This document shows, one piece after another, positions 1-9,858 of a stretch of DNA of 64,000 nucleotides. The notes below the pieces were generated by a model, which was not told the origin of the DNA, searched no databases, and was given only the letters and a program-made list of their open reading frames with translations. How positions within the stretch are numbered: position 1 is the stretch's first letter; each line of letters starts with the position of its first letter. Source of the stretch: Cyanobacteria bacterium FACHB-471. Its GTDB lineage: Bacteria; Cyanobacteriota; Cyanobacteriia; Elainellales; Elainellaceae. The position numbers and the translations under genes are program-made. The DNA lies in assembly GCA_014695345.1 (NCBI GenBank), contig JACJOC010000077.1, positions 124,001 to 188,000 of the forward strand, in the 5' to 3' direction.

Positions 1-775
1 CTTCTTCGTGCCAACTTCGCAGCAGAGCAAAAAAACCTTGGGCAATTTTAGGTGCTTCAAATAGCCAATCTACCTCGTCCAAACCCAGTAGCAGGCAGCG
101 GTCAAGCTGTCCCAGGATATGTGCCTGAAAGTAGGTTGTGCAACTCACCATACTGCCAAAGCGATCGTCCCAATACTCATCAAGCTGAACTGGAAGATTT
201 AATTTGTGGTTGACGGTAATGCAAAACCACCGCAAGAAAGTATCCAGGCTGGTGAGAAACTGTTCTTCTGCCTGCCTTAGGTTTAAGCGAAGTGCTTGAT
301 ATCCCACAGCTTCAGCACTGGCGATGATGCGATTAAGGAGTGAGGTTTTGCCCATCTGTTTTGGAGCACGGATGCGGATTAATGCACCTGGTTTGAGGAT
401 TTCTTTTGCACAGCGTGCTTCAATGGGAGGGCGCTCAATATAGAGCGGCGATTCTGAGGACAGAGGACTACCGGGAAAGTCGAGATCGGGCGATCGCCCT
501 CCTTTTCCACTCACCAACCCAGGATTGACCACTTCTGGCTTATAGCGCGTAAACAGTTCGATTAGTTCGTCCCGACGAGAATAGTGTTCTCCTTCCAGGT
601 TGCTCAAGCCAAATTCCTTATGGATATTGGCAAGATGACGGCGAATGGTTGAAGGTTCTACACAGAGTGTGGTAGCGATCGCCTCGTCTGTCTCTCCTGC
701 CAGAAAACCTTGCAGGACTTTGCGCTGTCGAGGCGTTAGCTCTTCAAAAATGGCGTTAAAGTTTGCTTCCCTCAT
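1..775 (-). CDS. HTH plus AAA-like ATPase domain protein (5' part, runs off the window)
   Basis: Reading the minus strand from an ATG at 775 gives an open frame of 258 residues that leaves the window without a stop. Residues 8-60 form a LuxR-like helix-turn-helix (TPRQRKVLQGFLAGETDEAI, then STIRRHLANIHKEFG), of the kind found at the N-terminus of cyanobacterial vWA-MoxR-associated and STAND proteins. A linker follows, then an AAA-like P-loop domain with Walker A APKQMGKTS at 137-145 and Walker B LLLGLDEVDW near 228-237. Such proteins are predicted signalling ATPases that respond to a stimulus sensed by their C-terminal part, which lies outside the window. The gene stands alone, head to tail with clpB. 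Family assignment is confident; the stimulus and output are unknown. Confidence 0.8.
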   Translation of the reverse strand, partial: MREANFNAIFEELTPRQRKVLQGFLAGETDEAIATTLCVEPSTIRRHLANIHKEFGLSNLEGEHYSRRDELIELFTRYKPEVVNPGLVSGKGGRSPDLDFPGSPLSSESPLYIERPPIEARCAKEILKPGALIRIRAPKQMGKTSLLNRIIASAEAVGYQALRLNLRQAEEQFLTSLDTFLRWFCITVNHKLNLPVQLDEYWDDRFGSMVSCTTYFQAHILGQLDRCLLLGLDEVDWLFEAPKIAQGFFALLRSWHEE

Positions 776-866
776 GTCTTTAATCCTATGAGAGAGGCAA
801 ACGCTTTGAGCTATTTGTGCAAAAGAATGCACAGATTTTAAGGTACTCCAGTTCAGTTCTTGGGGA

Positions 867-897
867 CTAAAAAAGGGTGGTCATTAACCACCCTCTA
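867..897 (-). terminator. Intrinsic terminator of clpB
   Basis: Perfect 7-bp stem GGGTGGT/ACCACCC (875-881 and 887-893) with a 5-nt loop. Read on the minus strand it is followed by TTTTTT, and it lies 30-50 nt past the clpB stop. Confidence 0.8.
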
Positions 898-925
898 ACA
901 CTGTTGAAAATTTTGGCGTAGATAA

Positions 926-3547
926 TTACATCGTCACCAGTTCAGCAGGCAGGCGTTTGAAGGCCAGCCGCTCATTTTCGACATCCACGAAGATGGTGTC
1001 GTTGTCAATGAATTCACCCCGCAGGATGTGTTTGGCGATCTGGGTTTCGAGTTCGCGTTGGATGGCTCGCTTCAGCGGACGGGCACCAAACACGGGGTCG
1101 TAGCCAACTTCGGCGAGGAAGTCGAGGGCAGATTCGGAGAGACGCAGGGACATTTTGCGATCGCTCAACCGTTTTGCTAAGCGCTGCACCTGAAGCTTAA
1201 CGATTTCGCGCAGTTCCGACTTCTTCAAACTGTGGAAGATGATAATTTCATCGATCCGGTTGAGGAATTCGGGGCGGAAGCTGGTTCGCATCGCTTCCAT
1301 GACGCGCGATCGCATCTCTTCATAACGGGCATCATCGGCTGCCACATCAAGAATGTATTGAGAGCCAATATTGCTAGTCATGATGATCACGGTGTTTTTG
1401 AAGTCCACTGTGCGGCCCTGTGAGTCAGTGACGCGGCCGTCATCAAGAATTTGCAGCATGACGTTAAACACGTCGGGGTGTGCCTTCTCAATTTCGTCAA
1501 ACAGAATCACGGCGTAGGGGCGACGACGAATTGCTTCGGTCAACTGTCCGCCTTCTTCGTAACCTACGTATCCGGGAGGCGCACCGATTAGGCGAGAGAC
1601 GGCGTGTTTCTCCATGTACTCGGACATGTCGATTCGCACCATTGCCTCTTCGGTGTCAAACAGATAGGCAGCAAGGGCTTTAGCCAATTCTGTCTTGCCG
1701 ACTCCAGTGGGGCCGAGGAAGATGAAGCTAGCAGTGGGACGGTTAGGGTCAGCTAATCCGGCACGAGAACGCTGGATTGAGTCAGCTACAGCAGTGACGG
1801 CTTCTTCCTGACCAATTACCCGACGGTGCAGTTCGTCTTCCAGTTGCAGAAGTTTTTGCATCTCGGATTCGACCAGCTTGCTAACAGGAATGCCTGTCCA
1901 CTTGGAAATGATTTCGGCAATGTCGGCTTCGGTGACTTCTTCACGGAGCAGCGATCGCCCAGTCTTTTGGGTCAACTCCAGTTTTTCTTCCGTTTCCTCG
2001 AGCTTGCGCTGGAGGTCGGTGAGTTTGCCGTAGCGCAGTTCTGCGGCTCGGTTCAGGTCATAGTCGCGCTCTGCTTGGGGAATTTCGACGTTAACAATGT
2101 GGTCGATTTCCTCTTTTAAGGATTTGCGCTGTTCCAGGACTTCTTTTTCTGCCTGCCACTGGGCATTAAGGGCGCTTTGCTCTTCTTTCAGGTCAGCCAG
2201 TTCGCGATCGAGCCGATCTACCCGTTCTCTGGAGGCGGGGTCAACTTCTTTTCGCAGCGATAGCTTTTCCATTTCGAGCTGCAAAATCTTGCGATCGACC
2301 TCGTCCAGTTCATCAGGCTTGGAGGTGCTTTCCATTTTTAGCTTGGCGGCGGCTTCGTCCACCAGGTCAATCGCTTTGTCAGGTAGGAAGCGATCGCTAA
2401 TATACCGGGTGGAAAGCGTCGCCGCCGCAATCAGCGCACTGTCAGAGATCTTGACGTTGTGGTGCGTTTCGTAGCGGTCTTTCAGTCCGCGCAAGATTGA
2501 GACAGTATCTTCAATCGTCGGCTGGTCAATGTAAACCTGCTGGAAACGACGCTCCAAGGCAGCATCCTTTTCAATATACTTGCGGTACTCATCCAGGGTG
2601 GTTGCACCGATACAGCGCAGTTCGCCCCGTGCCAACATTGGCTTGAGCAGGTTTCCGGCATCCATTGCGCCCTGAGTTGCACCTGCGCCGACGACGGTGT
2701 GAATTTCATCAATAAACATGATGATCTGACCGCGAGAGTCGGTGACTTCTTTGAGAACGGCTTTGAGACGCTCTTCAAATTCACCTCGGTATTTGGCTCC
2801 GGCAATCAGCGCTCCCATGTCAAGAGCGATCAGCTTGCGATCGCGCAAGGATTCCGGCACATCGCCTTTGACAATCCGCTGAGCCAGACCTTCAGCAATG
2901 GCAGTTTTACCCACACCGGGTTCACCGATCAGCACTGGGTTATTTTTGGTGCGGCGAGAGAGAATTTGAATGGTGCGGCGAATTTCATCGTCTCGACCAA
3001 TCACGGGGTCGAGTTTACCTTGACGGGCATATTCGGTGAGATCCCGCCCATATTTCTCCAGCGCGTCGTATTTGCCTTCTGGATTTTGGTCGGTCACTTT
3101 CTGGTTCCCCCGGATCTGCTGGATGATGGTCTTTAGTTTCGCTTCGTCTAGCTTAAACTCCTGGAACAGAGCCTTTCCGAAGCGGTCGTCTCTGGCATAG
3201 GCTAGCAAGAGATGCTCAATGGAAATGTATTCGTCGCCAAAGTTTTTGCGGATTTCGTCAGCCCGATCGAGCAGGGTATCAAGCGATCGCCCCAAATACA
3301 CTGAGGTGCCGCTCCCCGACACTTTGGGCTTGCTGTTAACGAATTCTTCAGTATAGTCACGCAGCCGCTCAACGTTCACCCCAGCTTTGTTGAAGATGCT
3401 GGTAGCGAGTCCTTCTTTTTCGAGCAGCGATCGCATCAGATGCTCCGTCTCAATCTGCTGCTGCTGCGCCTGCTTGACCAGGTCGGGAGTGCGGGCGATC
3501 GCCTCCCATGCTTTTTCTGTAAATTGATTCGGGTTAGTAGGTTGCAT
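926..3547 (-). CDS. clpB: ATP-dependent disaggregase ClpB
   Basis: Hsp100 chaperone that works with DnaK/DnaJ to thread and refold aggregated cytosolic proteins. The 873-residue length is normal for ClpB. In order: Clp N-domain (about 1-150), first AAA+ module with Walker A GEPGVGKT at 208-215 and Walker [10 protein letters not shown] near 275-283, a ClpB-specific M-domain coiled coil (about 410-530, rich in Glu, Leu and Arg), and a second AAA+ module with Walker A GPTGVGKT at 612-619. The coiled coil separates it from ClpC/ClpA, and the absence of a ClpP-docking IGF-type loop fits. The start [14 protein letters not shown] is typical. No CIRCE element (TTAGCACTC-N9-GAGTGCTAA) is visible upstream. 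Cyanobacteria often carry two clpB genes; which paralogue this is cannot be told here. Confidence 0.97.
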   Translation of the reverse strand: MQPTNPNQFTEKAWEAIARTPDLVKQAQQQQIETEHLMRSLLEKEGLATSIFNKAGVNVERLRDYTEEFVNSKPKVSGSGTSVYLGRSLDTLLDRADEIRKNFGDEYISIEHLLLAYARDDRFGKALFQEFKLDEAKLKTIIQQIRGNQKVTDQNPEGKYDALEKYGRDLTEYARQGKLDPVIGRDDEIRRTIQILSRRTKNNPVLIGEPGVGKTAIAEGLAQRIVKGDVPESLRDRKLIALDMGALIAGAKYRGEFEERLKAVLKEVTDSRGQIIMFIDEIHTVVGAGATQGAMDAGNLLKPMLARGELRCIGATTLDEYRKYIEKDAALERRFQQVYIDQPTIEDTVSILRGLKDRYETHHNVKISDSALIAAATLSTRYISDRFLPDKAIDLVDEAAAKLKMESTSKPDELDEVDRKILQLEMEKLSLRKEVDPASRERVDRLDRELADLKEEQSALNAQWQAEKEVLEQRKSLKEEIDHIVNVEIPQAERDYDLNRAAELRYGKLTDLQRKLEETEEKLELTQKTGRSLLREEVTEADIAEIISKWTGIPVSKLVESEMQKLLQLEDELHRRVIGQEEAVTAVADSIQRSRAGLADPNRPTASFIFLGPTGVGKTELAKALAAYLFDTEEAMVRIDMSEYMEKHAVSRLIGAPPGYVGYEEGGQLTEAIRRRPYAVILFDEIEKAHPDVFNVMLQILDDGRVTDSQGRTVDFKNTVIIMTSNIGSQYILDVAADDARYEEMRSRVMEAMRTSFRPEFLNRIDEIIIFHSLKKSELREIVKLQVQRLAKRLSDRKMSLRLSESALDFLAEVGYDPVFGARPLKRAIQRELETQIAKHILRGEFIDNDTIFVDVENERLAFKRLPAELVTM

Positions 3548-3590
3548 AGGCGTTCGGGAGTCAGGAACTATAAGAGCGGAATTGAGTAGT

Positions 3591-3643
3591 GAGTTTTGAG
3601 TTTTAGAAGCAATTCAAAATTCATAACTCAAAATTCAAAACTC
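3591..3643. repeat. AT-rich imperfect inverted repeat upstream of clpB
   Basis: GAGTTTTGAGTTTT at the left is matched by an inverted AAATTCAAAACTC at the right, and the AATTCAAAAT / CTCAAAATTC wording repeats inside. This low-complexity word is common in cyanobacterial spacers. It lies 44-96 nt upstream of the clpB start and could form a hairpin in the leader. Confidence 0.5.
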
Positions 3644-3754
3644 CAGATCATTCTCACTAGCGTATGAATTAATTGTAGGAAGTAAGGGGCGATCGCTAGG
3701 ATCGGTGTTCACGCCTGCTTAGAGGGGTATTGCCGTCCAGTTCCCCTTTTGATT

Positions 3755-4498
3755 TCAAACTTCTGGCTCTATACCCAAAGCTCTTAACTGAGCCGCCAAA
3801 TGCTCAGCCCGTTGGCTTTCTTGTTCAGCTCGTAAATGCTCTTGTTCAGCTCGTTCTTCCCCAGTCAACAGCAGGTTTCCTTGGTCATCCCACCAGCGCA
3901 ACCAGGGTAGATCTAGATTTCTGTATTGCCCTTGCCAAATGCCCAGTTCTACACCCATTTGCGGCAAGGCATAGTGTCCTCGCTCATTTGCAGGCAATAG
4001 CTCATAGTGATCTTCAATGAAGTGATACACCTCAACGCTGGCTCGCTTCACTTCGTAAATGCCGTAAAATGCTGGACGAATAACTTGTTCATAAATCCAA
4101 AATTTGCCCTTCCAGGGCGTTTTGTCTCGCTCTTCAGAGCCGTTACCCGAGACAAATTCCAGCACGATTAGAGGGGCAATGTGTTCTTGCCACAGCACGT
4201 AGGAGCGACGAACTTCTCCATTTAGGGTTGGTGGCGCGTTGGGTACATAGAACCAGTCGGGTGCTTCTGCACCGCGTTCGGGTGGCTCAGTGATCCGCCA
4301 GTAAATGCCAGAGTCTTGACCAATGCAGAATTGGGCATCAGGGTGCAGGCGTTCCAGAGTGGACCAAATCGATTCCGTCAGCAAAATGCTCTGGGGATGC
4401 TCCTGAAAGTTTTTCACAAACGTACCGTCCGACTCTGGAAGCTGGGTGTGGTCGGGCAGCGGCTCAAATTTGACGGGATCTGTGAACGCAGAAGTCAT
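3755..4498 (-). CDS. Uma2 family (DUF820) endonuclease-like protein
   Basis: Member of the Uma2 family, a PD-(D/E)XK nuclease-fold family greatly expanded in cyanobacteria with mostly unknown substrates. From the ATG at 4498 it has 247 residues. The frame extends upstream to 4573, but the family-like start is MTSAFTDPVKFEP. Visible motifs are PDWFYVP (80-86), LIVLEFVSGNG (110-120, carrying the acidic residue of the fold) and GKFWIYE (131-137). The last 40 residues are a charged coiled coil rich in ERAEQE-type heptads ending LRALGIEPE, a common tail in this family. The gene is monocistronic, and DNase activity is inferred from the fold only. Such genes are often multicopy and may be selfish or regulatory. 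Confidence 0.85.
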   Translation of the reverse strand: MTSAFTDPVKFEPLPDHTQLPESDGTFVKNFQEHPQSILLTESIWSTLERLHPDAQFCIGQDSGIYWRITEPPERGAEAPDWFYVPNAPPTLNGEVRRSYVLWQEHIAPLIVLEFVSGNGSEERDKTPWKGKFWIYEQVIRPAFYGIYEVKRASVEVYHFIEDHYELLPANERGHYALPQMGVELGIWQGQYRNLDLPWLRWWDDQGNLLLTGEERAEQEHLRAEQESQRAEHLAAQLRALGIEPEV

Positions 4499-4609
4499 CG
4501 CAACACCTGCACCGTGGGTTTGCTTTGTATTGTAATCATTTAGCGTTTGCGGGACGACAAAACTTGTTCCCAAGGTAAACCCTTAGGAACGAGTTTTGTA
4601 AGGAATTTG

Positions 4610-4713
4610 GTAGCGAGCAAAATCTGTGAGAGGCGTAACATTCGGCAGATAGCCCTGGAGTAGACTCAGAGTTCTTGCCTGAACGCTACGCCCTCACAGA
4701 AGTCGTTCGCTAC
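4610..4713. repeat. 104-bp imperfect inverted-repeat element
   Basis: Left arm GTAGCGAGCAAAATCTGTGA (4610 onward) matches the inverted right arm ending at 4713 (GTAGCGAACGACTTCTGTGA when read on the minus strand). Arms are about 27 bp, with about 50 bp between. The element fills the gap between the invertase and the Uma2 gene and carries no ORF. It looks like a small non-autonomous element or a long hairpin. Confidence 0.55.
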
Positions 4714-4726
4714 TTTCTAAATGCCC

Positions 4727-6154
4727 CTATCCACACCGATATTCTGAAAGAATGCCAAGTAGCTCTTGCATTTCAGGATCTTCATCGAAACTGATCAGCT
4801 TCATGTGATCAGGGTTGGCCATTAGCTCTTTGGCTAAAAGGTATCCGGCAACTGTCCAGGTTTGATACTTTCGAGAAGCCTTTCCGACTAAGCGACCATT
4901 GCGACCGTCATAGTATTCTGGCCATTCGTCTTCGGCTAGTCGTCTTTCGGCAATCTCGATCGCCTTCCAGCCAAGTTCTGTTCTGCCTGTTTTTTGGGCA
5001 GCGGCTACCAGTGTCCAAAGTAGGACAGGCCAGTTGCCGCCGTTGTGATATGACCAGGGTACGTTCTTGGGATCGCAGCCCGTAAGAATTTTCCATTCCA
5101 AGCCTTCGACAGCAGGAAAGCAGATTTTCATGGGCATGTAGCCAATCAAGTCGTGCCAGCGCTGCTCGATCAAATCAATGATAGATTGGCATTCTTCGAC
5201 GCTGGCGAGAGAGCAGATGATCGCCATCAGGTTGCCCAGGGAGAAAAAGCGGAAATCCATTTGGGCAGGGCCAAGGTTGCCTGCCAAATAGCCGCCTCGC
5301 TCAGGCATCCATTCGGTGAGCCAGTAGGGAATGGAGTCGGGGTAAATGTTGAATTTGTTGACAGCGGCGATGCCGAATTCTTCGCCTTTGTAGCGATAGA
5401 TATTGTTGAGCCGCTTCAGGTCAAGCCAGTAATACTCACGAATGTGGTAGTTGAGAACGCTGAGGCGCTGGTTAATCACCTGAATGTAAATGTCGCCGCG
5501 CCGACCCGGAAGTAGCAGTTCTCGTGCAGCACGCAGGGCAGCGTAGAAGAGCGCTTGAATTTCCAGCGGATGGCCGTAGACTCCCATGCGGCGATCGATC
5601 ATAAACGCCCCATCTGCAACCAGAAGCGTGGGATACATATCAAAGCGATCGGCAAGGCAAAGTTTGAGAATGAGTACGATGCCGCGCTGAAATTCGGGCT
5701 GGTGGGCCAGGTCAATGTCCCCAGTGGCTTTGACGTATGCTCTAAGCAAAATCATCCACCACAAACAAGAATCAACGGGAGTGACTCTGCCGATCGCATG
5801 TTCGCCAAAGTCAGCGGCAATGTGCTGATTCCCGTTCCAAGATTCGACTTTAAAGCTGGCAGGCATGAGTCCTTGTCCTGCATTAAAGCAGTCCATCTGC
5901 TTGTCGTGACTTTGCAACGCCAGAGTTTCAATCAGAAAATTACGCACAATTTCTGCTCTGCCGCTGATCAGAAAGAGGAGAGCGGACGAGACAAAATCTC
6001 GCACAAAACATTGGTCGTAGTTTAAGGCTTCGACTTCGCGATCGCGTGCAGCCACCGTACCAACTGGGCGATCGCCATAATAGATGATCGAGTCTTCGAG
6101 CAATTCCCAAGCCTTTTTAACCAAATCGTGCCCCAGGTCGCTTCCCGTTCCCAT
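4727..6154 (-). CDS. Neutral/alkaline invertase, glycoside hydrolase family 100
   Basis: Hydrolyses sucrose to glucose and fructose in the cytosol. Cyanobacteria use these enzymes to draw on sucrose made as a compatible solute. Length 475 residues, close to Anabaena InvA/InvB. The fold is an alpha6/alpha6 barrel. The putative catalytic acid is D187 in [16 protein letters not shown], and the base is E413 in DEWPEYYDG, at spacing matching the D188/E414 pair known for Anabaena InvA. Family signatures [14 protein letters not shown] and GNWPVLLW are present. It stands alone, with a repeat element downstream and an 878-bp spacer upstream. Which of the InvA and InvB isoforms it is cannot be decided, so no symbol is given. 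Confidence 0.93.
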   Translation of the reverse strand: MGTGSDLGHDLVKKAWELLEDSIIYYGDRPVGTVAARDREVEALNYDQCFVRDFVSSALLFLISGRAEIVRNFLIETLALQSHDKQMDCFNAGQGLMPASFKVESWNGNQHIAADFGEHAIGRVTPVDSCLWWMILLRAYVKATGDIDLAHQPEFQRGIVLILKLCLADRFDMYPTLLVADGAFMIDRRMGVYGHPLEIQALFYAALRAARELLLPGRRGDIYIQVINQRLSVLNYHIREYYWLDLKRLNNIYRYKGEEFGIAAVNKFNIYPDSIPYWLTEWMPERGGYLAGNLGPAQMDFRFFSLGNLMAIICSLASVEECQSIIDLIEQRWHDLIGYMPMKICFPAVEGLEWKILTGCDPKNVPWSYHNGGNWPVLLWTLVAAAQKTGRTELGWKAIEIAERRLAEDEWPEYYDGRNGRLVGKASRKYQTWTVAGYLLAKELMANPDHMKLISFDEDPEMQELLGILSEYRCG

Positions 6155-7032
6155 CGTTTAACCGTCTCCCCGGTTGATTCAAATCGTTGTGGAAGTGATC
6201 GTCTGCCACCAGGTTAAGGGCTCTCTTTCTAAGCCTGCTGTGATTTAAGGCATGGCTGTGCTGTAAGCCTTCACAAAAATCAACAGCAGATCTATGACAA
6301 CATCTAGCTCAAGAAGTTTTAAGGAATAATGAAGCGGAAGACTGCTAACCGGAGTCTTTACACTTCAAACCTCTTGCTTCGTGATGAAGTTGCTCTAGAG
6401 AAAAAGAATGGCTGTTGTCAACCAAAAACCTCAACCTTCTTCAAATGGCATTCCAACTGTGCACCCTGAGTTGACGATTGCTTTATGTGGAATTTGACAA
6501 CTTAAACCAAGGAAAGTTGCAGCTTGCCAGGCAAAACTTAGTCAGACCATTGAGAAAACCTAAATTTGCTTAAGTTTTTTCCAAGCGAAGACTTCCAGGA
6601 GAGCCTGTAAGTCGGAAGGATTCCGCTTAAGTGTGTCTGACAACCTGGATCAGCTGATGCCATCGCTGTGCGATTAGCTTGATGACTTGAAAATCTCGCG
6701 GCGCAAGGGGTTCAACTCATCAAAAGGGCTAATCATGCTGGCAGTCGCTTTTGTTGCTTGGTTCAGTAGAAATACAAGAATCTATACCGGTTTCAAGGAA
6801 ACCACGTAGAATTTAGCCGCTTTCGCTGCGTGATCTCAGCATAATCACAATAATGCCTCAGCAGAGTGAATTCTTGATGAAGCGGAGGTAGGGACTGTCT
6901 TAGAAGCGGTGAAGATTAGAGCGGGGACGTAGGGAAAAAGGACGAAGGATGAGGGGCTGCTGCCAGTTCCAGGATTCCTTACTCTCTCAGCACTCAGCTC
7001 AGCCCTAGCCCCTCAACCCCTAACCCCTCTCT
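6155..7032. other. 878-bp spacer with small overlapping ORFs and a C-rich tract
   Basis: No recognised gene. Two overlapping plus-strand micro-ORFs lie near its left end. The one at 6329-6469 has 46 codons and begins MKRKTANRSLYTSN after an AAGGA ribosome-binding site. The one at 6408-6497 has 29 codons and reads MAVVNQKPQPSSNG onward. The right end (about 6985-7031) is a CCCCTAACCCC-type low-complexity tract seen in many cyanobacterial spacers. I looked for RNase P RNA, tmRNA, 6S and SRP RNA signatures and saw none. Confidence 0.5.
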
Positions 7033-9858
7033 TCACCACTCATCCTGGATGCTAGTCTTTGGAACGATGACCGTGTTGGCACTGCTGCTGTCGGCGGAAA
7101 TTGGAATAATTAGACGGCTGAGGATGCGGCTGTCCTCCAGCTTGTAGAGGTTAAATTCGCCGCCAATTTGCTGCATGAGGGATTGGCAGATGAATAGGTG
7201 CAAGCCGGGGGGTTGGTCGAGGGTGGAGGGGGCTAGTAGGTCTTGCGATCGCCCTGTGTGCAGTTCCTCTAATAAACGCGGCTCGATCACGCCATTGTCG
7301 GTGATGGATAGTTCTAGCCAGTGTGGGTCAAGGGTACGGCACCAGATGTCAATTCGACCGCTGATGGGTGATCGCCGACAGGAAACGGTGAGCAACTCAC
7401 ATAGCACAAACTCAATTTTGCAGATATCGCCACCGATAGTGACGGTTCCTTCGTTATGTACCTGAGACCAAATTTGGCGCTGCTTCATCAAAGTCTCGAC
7501 CCGCTCTAGCGATCGCTTCAGCAGACTGGCTAAAGGAATCGTCTCCTGCTCGCTATGCAACTGCCACTGCTCGTTCTTCAGCAGTGGGGACATGGTCGAG
7601 AGCGTGTTGCTCAACTGCCGCAAAATTTGGTGATAGCGCATACTGGCAAGCGCATCTTTTTGGTGGCTCAGTTCGTTTAGCCGTCTCAGCCCAACGCTGA
7701 GTGATCGAGACACTTCTTCAAGCCGCCGATGCTTATACCAGTTCAATCGCTCCAAGTCCTGGCGCTGGGCGGTTAAGGTATCGGTCAAAATCAGGTAACG
7801 GCGTGACCATGCTAGTTGACTGACCAACGTTCCCAGTGCATTAAGCTGTCGCTCGGGCCAGTAGCGTTCCAGGCGATCGGCAACTAGTACAATTCCGGCA
7901 GGCTCATGCTCTGGAGCGGTCCGCATGGCGATCACCAAGATTTGTCCAATGCCTTCCCCGTTTAGCCACTGCCGAGTTTCTGGGGCGATATCATTGATGC
8001 TCAATGGCAATAGCCCATCCGTTTGCAGTGCCCACTGGATCAGCGTATCGGTGTAAACCGGAATCTCCATGCCGGTTGCTACCGAAAACGGCTGACTGTT
8101 CGAAAACATGGCTGCAACTTTGGCAGACTTTCGCCCTGGCGACCACGTCACCAGCGTTACCAATGGTACCTGTAAGACCTGAGAAATATGCTGTACAGCT
8201 GATCGCTCCAGCTGCTCTAGCTGCTGGGTTTGCTGCATCGTGGTCAAGCCCCACTGGATCGTCTGGTGAACTTTCTGCTGTTGCTCGATCTGGCGCTGAA
8301 GCTGCCACTGCCGCAGGATCAAGCCAATCTGCTGGCTCACCACTCGAATGATTTCTCGTTCTGCTCGATTCCAGGTGCGGGCTGACTCATGCCCGATTAC
8401 TAACAGTCCTTCTAGCGGCCGACCGATCGCCGTACTGCATACCAGAAGGGACTGCACCCCCTGTTCAAGCAAGACCTCCCGCCACGCCATCAGCTTCAGG
8501 TCATCATCAAGATTTTCTACCCCGACGGCTTCGGTGCTGCGCTGGAGCATCTGCCAGTCTACTTCATTCAGGGCTTCCAGGGGGGCAGAGAAAGGACGGC
8601 GATTTTGGGGCTGACTTTGAAAACAAATTTCAAAAATTTCCTGGTCTGCGTCGTAAAGCAGGACAATGAATCGTTCTGCCTGAAGCCGCTCACAGAGGCG
8701 ATTAGCGCACTTTCTCAGGGTCGAGACCCAGTCTTCATCGCTGTAGATGGCATAGGCAACTTCAGCAGTCAGGGTTTGGTCTGTTTTGACCTGCTGAACG
8801 GTGTCTTCCATGTTTTCCAGCGGCGAGGTCAGGGCAACCAGTTGGGCGGCTCCGCGCACGTAGTTTTTTTCTTCCTCTAGCCAAATTCGAGCGTCGTTGC
8901 CCTCTAATGCCAGGAAACCGAGCAGTTCGTCTTGAAATAAAATCGGTGCAGCTAGGAGCGATCGCGCCCGAATTTGCTGCATCAGTCGCCCGGTTGTGTC
9001 CGCTTTGAGGGAACTGTGAGCTTCGCCAATGGAAACAATCTGGTCGGCAGCAAGTGCCTGGTAAAAGTTGGGTGCTTCCTGCACCGTAATCTCAGCGGCA
9101 GGCGGGTTTACGTCTGGCGTACCCAGGGTGCTTTTTTGTCTGCCCATTCTGCGCCAAAAGAAGCGCTGGTTGGGCTCAAACCAGTAAATGTTAGTGCGAT
9201 CGCAGCCAATAAACTGATGTGTCTCGGTGACGATTGCCTCTAGCCGCTGATCGAGGGCAGGGAGCGATCGCATCCGTGACAGCAGGGTGAGGAGAGGAGT
9301 CCCTGGCCGCTTCGTCTGTTGTCGCTGCCAGTCTGCATCAATTTGGTAAAGTGCTGCGCCCAGCCCGCCCAGCATCATCGACAGTCTTGCCTTTTCCTCA
9401 GAGTGGGGAGAAACGCCCCACAGGTGTGACCCTAACAGCGCTACCCCAAAGCATCGGTCCTTGTAGCGAATCGGAAAAATAATCGTGCCTTGAATGTTAA
9501 ATTTTTGAGCTGCCTTGCGCCATTCTCCGGCCCGTGCTTCTTCTCTTAAATCGGGCACACCCAGAAGCCGCTGCTGAATCACAACCTGCTCCAGCAAGTC
9601 ACCGGGCTGTAGGGCAAGTCGCTGTTTGAGTAGAGCGACATCGCCCAAGGGAGTCTTGCCTCCTTTGCCCAGCAGACGATGATCCAGGCGATCGTATAGC
9701 CCGATCCAAATCAGCGCATAATCAAATTCAGCCTGGAGATAAGTCAGAGTCGTTTCAATTAGAACGTCTGCATCTTCCTCCTCACGCAAGACTTGCAGCG
9801 CTCGTCCCAAGGCGACAAGTTGTCTCTCATAAGCAGATGGCTCTTTTTGTTGGCCCAT
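7033..9858 (-). CDS. Multi-GAF sensor protein with degenerate histidine-kinase-like C-terminus
   Basis: A 941-residue cytosolic sensor with no transmembrane segment. At least three GAF-type domains can be inferred, around residues 15-165, 200-340 and 370-515, with a further GAF-like stretch at about 540-690. GAF phrases include TIIFPIRYKDRCFGVALLG and SLLAAPILFQDELLGFLALE. A helical region at about 695-770 (WYKHRRLEEVSRSL) sits where a DHp domain would be, and an ATPase-like fold follows. The N-box reads CELLTVSCRRSP where active kinases have an Asn after ELLT. The D-box reads ITDNGVIEP rather than DxGxG. The kinase may therefore be inactive or work as a docking platform. No Cys in the canonical bilin-binding GAF context is evident. 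Ligand and partner are unknown, and the gene is monocistronic. Confidence 0.75.
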   Translation of the reverse strand: MGQQKEPSAYERQLVALGRALQVLREEEDADVLIETTLTYLQAEFDYALIWIGLYDRLDHRLLGKGGKTPLGDVALLKQRLALQPGDLLEQVVIQQRLLGVPDLREEARAGEWRKAAQKFNIQGTIIFPIRYKDRCFGVALLGSHLWGVSPHSEEKARLSMMLGGLGAALYQIDADWQRQQTKRPGTPLLTLLSRMRSLPALDQRLEAIVTETHQFIGCDRTNIYWFEPNQRFFWRRMGRQKSTLGTPDVNPPAAEITVQEAPNFYQALAADQIVSIGEAHSSLKADTTGRLMQQIRARSLLAAPILFQDELLGFLALEGNDARIWLEEEKNYVRGAAQLVALTSPLENMEDTVQQVKTDQTLTAEVAYAIYSDEDWVSTLRKCANRLCERLQAERFIVLLYDADQEIFEICFQSQPQNRRPFSAPLEALNEVDWQMLQRSTEAVGVENLDDDLKLMAWREVLLEQGVQSLLVCSTAIGRPLEGLLVIGHESARTWNRAEREIIRVVSQQIGLILRQWQLQRQIEQQQKVHQTIQWGLTTMQQTQQLEQLERSAVQHISQVLQVPLVTLVTWSPGRKSAKVAAMFSNSQPFSVATGMEIPVYTDTLIQWALQTDGLLPLSINDIAPETRQWLNGEGIGQILVIAMRTAPEHEPAGIVLVADRLERYWPERQLNALGTLVSQLAWSRRYLILTDTLTAQRQDLERLNWYKHRRLEEVSRSLSVGLRRLNELSHQKDALASMRYHQILRQLSNTLSTMSPLLKNEQWQLHSEQETIPLASLLKRSLERVETLMKQRQIWSQVHNEGTVTIGGDICKIEFVLCELLTVSCRRSPISGRIDIWCRTLDPHWLELSITDNGVIEPRLLEELHTGRSQDLLAPSTLDQPPGLHLFICQSLMQQIGGEFNLYKLEDSRILSRLIIPISADSSSANTVIVPKTSIQDEW

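Noticed and set aside
1232-3136. Plus-strand frames opposite clpB
   Set aside because: They are antisense shadows of a strongly conserved gene, with no family-like content.
3548-3754. CIRCE heat-shock element for clpB
   Set aside because: No TTAGCACTC-N9-GAGTGCTAA or close variant is present.
6155-7032. Possible structural RNA (RNase P, tmRNA, 6S, SRP)
   Set aside because: Signature blocks of these RNAs were looked for and not found; local stems are short.
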